DNA of 64,000 bases. It comes from Glandiceps talaboti (lineage: Eukaryota; Hemichordata; Enteropneusta; Spengelidae). This document shows positions 43,101 through 51,976 of the stretch, in pieces; position 1 is the first letter of the stretch; every line of letters starts with the position of its first letter. Position numbers and translations under genes: made by a program. Under the pieces are notes generated by a model. It made no database searches. It saw only the letters and a list, made by a program, of their open reading frames with translations, and had not been told where the DNA came from. The stretch covers positions 10,314,460-10,378,459 of the forward strand of contig NC_135557.1 of the NCBI RefSeq assembly GCF_964340395.1. Direction: 5' to 3'.

Positions 43101-44968
43101 GTTAAGTTTGTAGAATTTCATCTGAAAATAAAGTGTTAAGTTTGTAGAATTTCACATTGAAAATAAAGTGTTAATTTTGTAGAATTTCAGATTGAAAATA
43201 ACATGTTAATTTGATAGAATTTCACATTGAAAATAAAGTATTATTTTTGTAGAATTTCACACTGAAAATAAAGTGTTGTTTATTTTACAGAAAGAATGTA
43301 TAGAGAAAGGGAAGACACTTATGGACTCAGAATCGTGGGAAGCAGTAATTAATTATGTCCTATTAGCATGGAAGTTTGTGGACAAAATGCCAAAGTAAGT
43401 CTGATGTTCTTTGATTTACACTATAGTATTACAAAGTATTCTGTTCTTTATAGAAAGGGTAACATATGCCAGTCCGTCATGTCATTCCTAAGCACCCACT
43501 AGAAGTAATGAAAATCATATTCTGAGCACCTTCACATTCATTGGCAGTGTGCCCTCTATTGATACCCAAGTTTTGTTGTTGTGAGCCAAAATGATAAAAA
43601 CTGAGATTTTTTGTGAGTCACCGCATAGTAAAGAGATAGGGGAACACCAAATTTTGGTGTGTCACTAGAAATTGTGTGCGTCAGTGGTGCATTCAATTGG
43701 AATGGCTTAGAGGGCAGACTGTTCATTGGCATTCCAGAGACTTTATTTGTGAAAGAAATGATTGAAATGCAAGGATTTGAAAGTTTGGTTTCTGGATTCT
43801 CGTGACAGAGAATCTCATGTGAAGCTTGAATTCAAGTGATACAAAATATTGAAGTCATGTGTTACTTCATTTTGTGCATTCGAACCACAATACTTCGAGT
43901 TGAATTATTTTACCTTTTTAAAAGTTTATTGTTAAGCTGAATCCCCAATACTGTGATAACAGGATTTTGACATCAGTTTTCACATATTAATTTTCATATA
44001 TGTTTCTTTTCCTTCTACAGTTGGGATAACCCAGCACACAATGCACAAAAGAATCAATGCTTCAAGACACTAGCCACACAATGTAAGAAAGCTCTCAAGA
44101 AAAGTTGTTTAGAGAAAGAATTGTACCATGACATCAAATCAAGGTAAATCACACACTATAGTGTAACTGATAAGTTTTATTAATAGTGTACTTGAAAGAA
44201 ATTACTATTTTATTTATGATTCATTGTAACATTTCAATGTCATTATTAATCAAAGATGAAGGGTATTGTAAAACATTTGCATAAAAATTGATATTACCAT
44301 ACCTTTGTGCGATAATTTTCTTTTGAACCCTGGTAATGGTGGGGGGGGGGGGGGGGGGGATTCCTACTCGTAAAAGTTGTTCAGTCTTTCATACTGTCAT
44401 ACTCTGATTGTGAACTGGAACCGGGTATTATGATGGGGAGGGGTGTCTTGCAAAACTTGTTTAAACATTCATATACTTGTATCAAAGTTTTGATAGGTAA
44501 CCGTGGTAACAGGGAGGTGGGGTTATTTGTAAAAGTTGGATAGATTTCCATAGTCTTGTTACCATCATTCATTTTGAAACCCAGGTTGAATCTGTACCAT
44601 ACCAACTTTTTTGTCCCTGACATTTATAACACAGCATTCAATATTTATATAATTTAGAGAAGAATGAATCAAGAATTTGACATTTTATTGAATTTACAGA
44701 CTAGAAAATGAGTATAGATCATATGATTATGAATTAAATAAATCATAGAATGATTTTAAAAATTTACAAGTTAACATGTAGAAATATCGTACAATTAAAT
44801 ATTAAAACACTTCTTTGACTGCAATAAAAACAACTTCAGTGTAAGCAGTTTCCTGATCTTATTTTTCTCTTTGTTTTATCTTCCAGACTTGAAGTCGCTG
44901 AAGAAGCAGACAGTGTCATGCAATCCTGTGTTGAAGAAGTTAATACAATTCTCAAAAAACTATCGTGA
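37073..44968 (+). CDS. Cut8/STS1-like protein, candidate nuclear proteasome tether
   Basis: Seven exons join in frame: 37073-37145, 38249-38431, 41237-41496, 42505-42666, 43291-43394, 44021-44143, 44887-44968, total 328 residues. Residues 1-150 are low-complexity and Pro/Lys-rich (PPPVDLYNPPV, PKTPKQ, PKAPPKPKKQRVQRKPK, the last a probable nuclear localisation signal). From about 150 to 300 the predicted helical domain reads LTTKQLIDMVTQFVDKYPEQ, IPTPDLTAMEQRLDYL, SFPYTRWGSSRDSFCYKRV and AWKFVDKMPNWDNP. The order 'PE.E / PTPDL / FPY...Y.RV' matches the Cut8/STS1 family as I remember it; that family holds the proteasome at the nuclear envelope and promotes mitotic protein turnover in yeasts. 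The assignment is from motif memory and not from alignment. The gene is divergent from ZNF511. Confidence 0.68.
37501..37809 (+). CDS. Open frame in Cut8-like intron 1, doubtful
   Basis: 102 codons, MARHIGLTSILGQSS at the start, Arg/Ser-rich stretch RRHHSGIRGGFQSFPRKLSS that would suit a mitochondrial presequence. It sits 355 bp downstream of exon 1, in sequence less AT-rich than its surroundings. No family recognised. It could be an alternative first exon, a small nested gene or chance. Confidence 0.25.
   Translation: MARHIGLTSILGQSSSTTPCYDRKLCYSLLIDNFSRRHHSGIRGGFQSFPRKLSSQNMNAPKNAIETPWSIQYCYAKPTLTHCIVWREILPAVNHTCGWYTN
37955..37967. repeat. Poly(C) tract
   Basis: Run of 13 C inside Cut8-like intron 1. 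Confidence 0.8.
38249..38431 (+). CDS. Cut8-like exon 2
   Basis: Acceptor CCGTACAG, donor G|GTAGCT (weak). Phase 1 in and out. Encodes IDIPDSFLSPPPVDLYNPPV and a short helical segment LQEYGNLKRKLNLAEAQFQL. Confidence 0.82.
38466..38828 (-). mobile_element. tRNA-derived SINE family 2, minus orientation
   Basis: On the minus strand the head near 38825 reads GATGGGTGAATGGTTAGAG (A-box like), then CAGTTTCAAGCC (B-box like); the body includes AGGGTAGGATAGAGGTTGC; the 3' end is AAAGCGGTATATAAAAACC followed by an (ATT)n tail at 38468-38477. A second copy lies at 42150-42415. Confidence 0.75.
39035..39202 (-). mobile_element. hAT-like MITE copy with an internal insertion
   Basis: Minus-strand relative of the 43545 element, starting at CAGTGTGCCCTCT (39202). 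Between the ACCACA-AGTA and AGAGATA segments it carries extra sequence including the 19-mer seen at 35943. Its other end is degraded. Confidence 0.75.
39795..40814. mobile_element. 1,020-bp foldback transposon with ~200-bp inverted ends
   Basis: Left arm 39795-39995 and right arm 40612-40814 are inverted copies with roughly nine of ten bases matching by eye. Both begin TAGGCAACATTTGTGTTTCG outward and are flanked by TA on each side (39793-39794, 40815-40816), which fits a TA target duplication. The central 610 bp encode nothing recognisable. Confidence 0.9.
40820..41230. other. Cut8-like intron 2, right part
   Basis: No exon. Contains GGGCTCGAAATTAACAGTAG and TGGGACTAC-type sequence similar, in part inverted, to 26300-26530, so an old repeat is present in both places. 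Confidence 0.45.
41237..41496 (+). CDS. Cut8-like exon 3
   Basis: Acceptor TTTCGTAG, donor CAG|GTATGT. Phase 1 in, phase 0 out. Encodes the basic PPKPKKQRVQRKPK stretch and the first domain helix TTKQLIDMVTQFVDKYPE. Confidence 0.88.
41510..41905. repeat. ~100-bp tandem repeat, 4 copies
   Basis: Each copy carries GAGTTACAGGGGTACA, TTTCAAACTCTTGAA, ATCAATTCTGA and TTTGGAAAAGATGGTATTCC. Located just after the donor of exon 3. Confidence 0.85.
42150..42415 (-). mobile_element. tRNA-derived SINE family 2, second copy
   Basis: Shares with 38466-38828 the segments CCATTACAACCTTT/GTAAG, CTCTATCCTACC, AATCTTGCCCA and ACAACCTGCAGATTC. Interrupted by a 22-base G tract at 42278-42299. Confidence 0.7.
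42505..42666 (+). CDS. Cut8-like exon 4
   Basis: Acceptor TGTTTCTAG, donor AAG|GTAAGA, phase 0 both sides. Encodes KICELIPTPDLTAMEQRLDY and the FPYTRWGSSRDSFCYKRV motif, the most family-specific part. Confidence 0.9.
43050..43285. repeat. ~36-bp minisatellite abutting exon 5 acceptor, ~7 copies
   Basis: Units of TTTGTAGAATTTCACATTGA plus AAATAAAGTGTTAA. The last unit runs into the polypyrimidine tract of exon 5. Confidence 0.9.
43291..43394 (+). CDS. Cut8-like exon 5
   Basis: Acceptor TATTTTACAG, donor AA|GTAAGT, phase 0 in, phase 2 out. Encodes KGKTLMDSESWEAVINYVLL and AWKFVDKMP. Confidence 0.88.
43537..43729 (+). mobile_element. hAT-like MITE, intact, 8-bp target duplication
   Basis: Element 43545-43721 (177 bp) starts CAGTGTGCCCTCT and ends AGAGGGCAGACTG, flanked by the perfect 8-bp repeat TTCATTGG (43537-43544, 43722-43729). 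CAGTG ends and 8-bp duplications are typical of hAT elements. No coding capacity. Confidence 0.9.
44021..44143 (+). CDS. Cut8-like exon 6
   Basis: Acceptor TTCTACAG, donor AAG|GTAAAT read as AG|GTAAAT, phase 2 both sides. Encodes WDNPAHNAQKNQCFKTLATQ then CKKALKKS. Confidence 0.88.
44319..44600. repeat. ~110-bp imperfect tandem repeat with poly(G) tracts
   Basis: Two to three related segments with GGTAAYSGTGGTAAYRGGG, GTAAAAGTTGNWTAGNNTT and CATACTTGTNNCATCATT; a 19-base G run at 44341-44359. Confidence 0.6.
44887..44968 (+). CDS. Cut8-like exon 7, C-terminus
   Basis: Acceptor TATCTTCCAG; encodes LEVAEEADSVMQSCVEEVNT, then ILKKLS and TGA. Confidence 0.85.
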
Positions 44969-45344
44969 GAAGCATAGTATCTAATAAGCACTGTACTGCA
45001 GTTATTGGGGAAAAAATGATTGTACACTTTTACCTTACCTGTTCAAAATGAGGTACTGTTTAGACAGAACCCAGAATATTGCCCTTTCCCAATATTTTAA
45101 GCAAAATTTAATGACATTCTCCAAGTCTTTTCCAAAAGCACTGTTTCTTTGTATTTTGACTGCAATTTTTAAGGGAATCAGAAAATTTATTTTGTTTACA
45201 CTGCCATGTGATTATCATCCATGATGACAACTTTTAACCTACATTTTGTATTTCCCTGATGAGATAGAAAATAGAATTAATGAATTGTCTACAAATATAG
45301 GGTAACTGAAATTAATATACTGTTATATATTGGGCAAACTATAG

Positions 45345-45447
45345 TCCGTATATATGGTACGCCATAATATGACGCCCTCACACATCGGTCAACCTCTCAC
45401 ATCTGACGGAGCAGATCGGGGAGCATACATGTATTTTACAGTCAAGA
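45345..45447. mobile_element. MITE copy 4 of the TAGACTGTAAG family, diverged
   Basis: GGTACGCCATAATATGACGC, CCTCACACATCGGTCAACC and TTTTACAGTC correspond in order to the reverse-oriented family member at 6745. Termini are degraded and no target duplication is visible. Confidence 0.65.
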
Positions 45448-45754
45448 CAAATCATAAGATTATATGATTTATACCACAGATTTGGACTCTCTGCTTGAAG
45501 AATAAAAACATTAAGAATAAGGAGAAATTGTAGAAAAACCTTGAGATAAAAAATCCAGTCCTGAATCAGAATCGAGTATGATTTCACACCAGTTACATTT
45601 TTTTCTATTTCTTGGACAAATTTACATAAAGAAACATCATTTTTAAAGGCCCAGAATTCAGTCCTGGGTTCCCCCAAGTTCTTATCAGTGGATTTAGTCA
45701 TTACATATATATATATATATATGTTGAGGGTAGAAGAAAATCAAGTTGGGTTTT

Positions 45755-45801
45755 TCGTCTCTACAAGCCTGTTTCGTGAGTAAATCACTCGTTAGGAGAT
45801 G
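45755..45801 (-). ncRNA. Hammerhead ribozyme, copy 1, core mutated
   Basis: Same fold as the copy at 45909-45864, but the catalytic CUGANGA reads CTAACGA: the G5 position is A. That position is essential in hammerheads, so this copy should be inactive. Stems are otherwise kept. Confidence 0.72.
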
Positions 45802-45863
45802 TTGATGTACATATATATATATATATATATGTTGAGGGTAGAAGAAAATCAAGTCGGGTTTTT

Positions 45864-45909
45864 CGTCTCTACAAGCCTGTTTCGTGAGTAAATCACTCGT
45901 CAGGAGATG
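45864..45909 (-). ncRNA. Type I hammerhead self-cleaving ribozyme, copy 2
   Basis: Minus strand, 5' to 3': stem I strand CATCTC (45909-45904), core CTGACGA (45903-45897), stem II GTGA/TCAC with TTTAC loop (45896-45884), GAA plus A15.1 (45883-45880), stem III ACA/TGT closed by GGCT (45880-45871), unpaired A17 (45870), stem I strand GAGACG (45869-45864). All invariant core bases match CUGANGA...GAAA...UH. Stem I continues past an asymmetric internal loop with AAATCAA pairing to TTGATTT (about 45849-45855). Predicted cut lies between 45870 and 45869. Stem III of only three pairs is typical of retrozyme-type hammerheads, which often need dimers to act. Confidence 0.82.
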
Positions 45910-46040
45910 TTGATTTACTCACGAAACAGGCTTGTAGAGACGAAAAACCCGACTTGATTTTCTTCTACCCTCAACATATACTCCGCTCTGCGTGCAGACG
46001 TATCGAGCACTGTACTACGGACAAATCTTACCACTGACTT

Positions 46041-46189
<149 letters not shown>

Positions 46190-46194
46190 TCATT

Positions 46195-47600
46195 CTTGTG
46201 TTCTTCTGTAGCTTACAGAGATGATTTTTCTAGACTTTAACAGGCTGTTGTATCAAGAGACTTTTACACACACTCTTATGTATGTACTTGAGAGTACTTG
46301 CACCTTTGCACGCGACTGTTAGACTGAAAACATTATTGCATACGGTTTACCTGTATGCAAATTATATGTAAATAGGAGAAATGCTGGACTATGTCAGGGA
46401 CAATAGTACCATGATTTTTCTCAGTGTATTTTGATTCATTTTATTTTTATCTCAAATTATCCTAAAATATAACAAATGTCGCGTTTACTTTTACTTAATC
46501 TTGCTCTAAAGCAGTACTACTATAATAGGGCATAGACAGAATTTTAACTGTCGAGTGTCTACCCCTATTTTACAAATAGGATCTTCCATTGTGAGTTGTC
46601 CAATTACTGATTACTATTTAAAGTCTCATAAACATAATTATTACTGTTTATGTTAATTAGTATTGTTGACTTTATGTCATTATCTTAAAATTCTTATTCC
46701 TAAAGTACTTATGAATGCTTTGAAAAGTGTTATTTTTCACACAATATTTAGAGAATTTTTTCAAATTTTTCCGGCATATTTTGCTGAAATATTTCAGCTT
46801 CTGAGCATAAATAAGTTCAGAGGAACAGAAGTTCACGGTATTTGAATAAAATGTAACTATACAGACTAATTTTGTGCTGTAAATAAAAAAAATTCAAGTT
46901 TTGTAAAATAGTGCTAACTTTCCAGCAAAAAAGTTTTTAAATAAAAAATGTGTATTATAAATATTCAGCTTTATTTTTATTTTGTGTTGGAAACTGATTC
47001 TCTTTTATTAACCTTAGGCATAAAAAAAAAAATTGTGTGGTTCCGATTACATTCAATTTTAGAATAGTTCACCTGGGTTGGTAGATTTTTTATTTTATTT
47101 TATTATATTGTTTTTCATGTGCGAGTGTCTAGTTCAGGTTTTCCATTGTTTTCGAAATGATCTCTGTTGTTTATTTCTTCCTATTAGATGTACAGCCATT
47201 ACAGATTGGAAGAATACTTTTATATTGTATTTTTAAGTTGATGTAGGTTTCGGCATTCACTATTTCTTGTGAGACCACAAATTGACAATTTTTGCGATTT
47301 TATTATTTTTCTTGAATACGTAAGACAAAGTTTTAGGGCGGTATGAAAAACTCGGCAGGGTCAGGTAACCGGAACCAAACATTTTTTTATTTAGCCTTAG
47401 CACAACTCAACAATTCAGAAGTGATCTAGGTGTACTGAAATGTGTGTGTGTGTGTTTGTGTGTGTATATTGACAACTCCAATGCCCAAAATCCATTTCCT
47501 GGTACTTACATTATTGCTATGTTAACAGTGTAGTTATGCAGATTACATGGGATCACTTTATTTGGTGAGGAGGTTTTCTGTATGTTTATTTCAATTTCAT
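46195..47600. other. Intergenic, nothing recognised
   Basis: AT-rich; may include the 3' UTR of the Cut8-like gene. TTTATT at 47585-47590 is an AATAAA on the minus strand, 300 bp beyond the lectin stop codon. Confidence 0.45.
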
Positions 47601-47606
47601 TAACGA

Positions 47607-47712
47607 CAGCCTCTTTTACGGCACCGTCCAAGACTCACTGCACTCACCGCCCATATATATCGTTACTTCACCAGAAATAAATATGTGTTCTGGCTTGCAA
47701 GAATGGTTTACT
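47607..47712. mobile_element. Fragment of interspersed repeat
   Basis: CTCTTTTACGGCACCGTCCA and TGTGTTCTGGCTTGCAAGAA match the repeats around 21035/21700 and 6670-6885. Confidence 0.6.
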
Positions 47713-47883
47713 ATGAATCAACTAGCATTTCATGCCTAAATTTCAATCATAAACCAAACTGAACCTTTTGAAAGGCCAAGGTTTCAATCCCTGGTTCAAA
47801 ATCCACAGAACTATGTAAACAGCAACCACCGTCTGGGTCTCCTCCATGGAATAAAGTAAACTCTCCATTGATTGTTCGGAGGA

Positions 47884-48090
47884 TCAGTACACAGCTTTCT
47901 CACAGATAAAGGTTGCTTTCCACTGTGATGTCATCGGACTGTCATTCCATTTCAGAGATGGTTTATTCAATGTTCTGATCGCCAATTCGACAGACGTATA
48001 GACATCACCATTGTTTGGCTCCCCTTCATCCCATTGAGCAAATTCTTGTGTTAGTTCTGTTCCATCAACCCAAGTGTAACCTTCCCAAAC
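47884..48090 (-). CDS. Lectin exon 4, second half of the C-type lectin domain
   Basis: Acceptor TCTTAAG preceded by a (CTTGT)n pyrimidine tract; phase 0. 68 codons: [43 protein letters not shown]. Confidence 0.92.
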   Translation of the reverse strand, partial: VWEGYTWVDGTELTQEFAQWDEGEPNNGDVYTSVELAIRTLNKPSLKWNDSPMTSQWKATFICEKAVY

Positions 48091-51000
48091 CTTAAGACAA
48101 GATAAGACAAGACAAAGCAAGACAACACAAGAAAATAATGTTAAGTATCTAAGAGTGTCTTCAGTAATTAGAAGAGTGGGGCTTTGGGAAACCAAGCATA
48201 GTCTTTTGCAAAAAAATGTAACCGTCCCCTCATTACATTTTTTAAGTGACCTTACTTTCCTCTCTCTAAAATATGATAACCCCCACCACCACCACCACAC
48301 CCAACTCCATTGAAATCTCTCAAAACAATTTGGTTATCATGAATTTTAAGGCCTTTGTTCTTTTCCACTATTACCACCACCGCAGTGAATTTGTATGACG
48401 GCACTGCTTTAATTCAATCCAATGTTTGGACCTTATTGGCACAGCAGAAGGTCATCACTCCCAAAGACTAAATTAAATAGATGCATTACTGACATCCTTT
48501 CCCCACTTAGTGAAGATGACTTAGATGTGTTGTAGCTAAATTCACCACTAGAGGGCGACCCTAAGAGAAAGCTTTCTTTCGTGCTTCCTACTCGCTAGAC
48601 AACACTTCGGCTTGCCTTCTAGTTGTGAACTTAGCAACAGTGCCAACTCCCGTGACTTGCCCTGTGCAGACTTTTATCGGCTCCGTGTTTTCCTTCCAGG
48701 AAATAGACATTTTCATAAAATGTGGGTTCTGTAAAGTCATTTTATGATTTTACATCACCAGCAATTATTTGCGACTTCAAAGAAACACCAATTTGATTTT
48801 GTGCTATTGTAGGGTATCTTTGATATGGGTACATAATGGAAGTGGGTAGAAATTATAAACTCCTGTTGCACAACGAATATTCATGGTTCTTGCATGTTTA
48901 TTCCCTCTTTTGTGAATATTCATGACTACTGCGTGCTTACACATTCTCTTATGAATATTCATGACTCCTGAGCGTTTATTCCCTCTCTTATGAATATCCA
49001 TGACTCCCCTCATGCTTATTGCATCAATTATGAATATTCATGACTCCTGCATACTTACTCCCTCATCATGCCATGAATATTCATCTCTCGAAATCCATAG
49101 TTATGTAAATGCCTTCATTTTCAGGAGTAGCCATATTAGTTGAGGAGTGAGCATTTATTTTGGATTTACAAAACAATTTCCATCATCGCTTCCTACTTGA
49201 AAAAAATCACTTATAAAAAAATACACGATGCCATTGTTTGTAACTCAATGCATTGCAAAAGCATAATAAATGTGTAAAAACAGTTTTTATTGTACATGCA
49301 ATAACAAAACTTTTTACACATGTTTTAGATTTTTGCAATGCATTGAGTTACAAATACAGACTTAGTTAATGTTGTTTCACATCGATTTTTTTTCAGGTAG
49401 GAAGCCATGATGAGGCCTAAAAAATAATTGTTTAGCTTCGGTTACCCGACACCACCTAGTTTTTCATTGCCAACCCTATACCTTTTTTGCGTGTTCGATA
49501 AAAAAAATAATAAAATCGCAACAATTGTGAAGTTTCACGAGAAATAGAAGATGCGGAAACTGACGTCAACTTAAAAAAAAACAATAATACATCTGATACG
49601 AAGAAATATATAACACAAGACCACGTGGAATATAATAAAAACATGAACCATACATTAATAAATATATATTAAAATAAATTAAACATTCTACCTATCTATT
49701 CTAAAATTGAGCGTAAAAAAATACATACATACATACATACATACATACATACATACATACATACATACATACATACATACTTACATACATACATGCATAC
49801 ATGCATACATGCATACATACATACATACATACATACATACATACATACATACATACATACACACCTGGTGAGTAAGACCAATGTGAAAATTACATTGCCA
49901 AAGTGGATCACATCGGCTTAGATCAAGTGTCTGCCTTATATGACGAGTCAGAAAGTCGTTCAGTTCGTGATTGTCATCCTTGACAAGGTCACTATCCATA
50001 CTTTGACAGTAACTACGTGCAGTATGCCAAGTCATCAGAGTTTCCATTTCAAAATAGTAGCAGAATGATTTAAATCCAATCCACCCAGCTTCACACTCTT
50101 CCTCTGGTGATAAAAAAAAAACATTTAAAAAAAAAACATTTACGTACATCGTTCTCTAGATAAATATGTTTAAATGTTATAATGAATTGCTCTACAGTGC
50201 CCCATCATTTGCCACTACCACACAGAAGTTTCTATTGTCAAACTCACCGACATCATCATCAGTAAAATAGCAGTAATTGCGGCACAGGACATCAAAACCT
50301 TAACTTGCACCGAAAATGAAGATATTCATATGCAAGTGAAATAATCGCCACCAGTGTCTGATATTGTTGACAAGACCACATGCGATTTCATACTATATTT
50401 TATTGGGATCGCCTGGCGATAATATCACTTTAAATGTTTTAATTCTAAGTTCTTTAAAATAACTACATACATACATACATACATACATACATACATACAT
50501 ACATACGTACATGCGTACATGCGTACATGCGTGCATGCGTGCATACATACATACATACATACATACATACATACATACATACATACATACATACATACAT
50601 GCATACATGCATACATACATACATACATGCATACATGCATACATACATACATACATACATACATACATACATACATACATACATAGACTGTCAACAGTCG
50701 TAGATGAAGTCAAGTCGACGACGCGTCGGATTATATTTGTGTTGGAATCCTCAGTGGTAGCGCGCGCGTTTTGTGTGTATATCACAGAGAATGTGTATTG
50801 TACATGATGATTATTTATCGCATGTCATATGTTATATGCATGCACACAATTAGCATTTAAATAAAAAAATATTTCAGAAGGTTTTATTTAGGAGTGCATA
50901 ATCCGCGTCTAAGGCAAAAAAAATATTTTCTGGTCAGCACGCTCATCACTTAAATACCCCCCCCCCCCCCCCCCGCCTCGGTCTCTTTTTTTCGTGTTTG

Positions 51001-51914
51001 TCCAGCCCATACAGTCTGCAGATCTGTGGTGAAACACAAAAATCATCCACCTTACTTCAGTGAAGACAACTGCAGAGCTAATCATCAACAAACGAAAAGC
51101 TAATACAATTTTAGAACTGTTCTGACCAGAAACGAATTTTTTGGCCTAAATACAGACTACTACATGTATCACCTATTAACAAACTTCGACAAAAATGGAT
51201 AGTCGACTTTCAAATCCCGAAGTCGTTGACAAACAAACAAACAAACAAACAAACAAACAAACAAACAAACAACAACAGCAACAACAACAACAACAAAAGT
51301 TAAACAAATGAAAAGCTAATCCCATAAAATCCGTTTAATAATTTACCGAATTGTTTTCAATTAGTACGATTTGTTGTTTTTTTGAAATTGAAAAAAAATC
51401 TAAATAATTGATAAATGAGCCAGATGGCAAGCGATGTTGTATGTATTGAAGATAATATTTATATTCCTCGAAATAATGATATGTGTATCGCTTGAAGTAT
51501 CAGATGATCCGACAAAAAAAATAGCCTGAACAATTGAAATATTGTAGTGTTTATAACGACAGTTTTACCGACAAATCTTGAATATAGCAAACGATGTAAT
51601 AATATCAAAATTGTTCAAAATTATTTTTAAAACATACTCTTCATGTGCCATGTGTAAATCGACCCTGCTTTGAACAAAATTGGATGCAAGGAATGTTTTG
51701 TAGTGACACACACCTAGTTTATAAGATTTTCGCTTCAACGTGAAAATATTGGTTATCTATATTTTAGTTTAAATGTTAATTTCTATGGTTTTTTGACTTA
51801 ATTACTATTAGATTAGTGTTCAGGAAATCTTTGAACTGCTGATTGCATTCTAGGGAGTTTCTGTATACTTTTAACATATCATATTATATAGTAAATCACG
51901 TTTATTAGTACTAG

Positions 51915-51976
<62 letters not shown>

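Larger units (their letters stand above)
45722..45985. repeat. Hammerhead-bearing unit: two tandem copies and one inverted partial copy
   Basis: Unit of 108 bp starting GTTGAGGGTAGAAGAAAATC at 45723 and again at 45831, separated by a short (TA)n. A third, inverted copy occupies about 45914-45981, so copy 2 and copy 3 form a long hairpin with a short loop. Copy 2 and the inverted copy both have CGGG where copy 1 has TGGG (in their own orientations). Confidence 0.88.
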
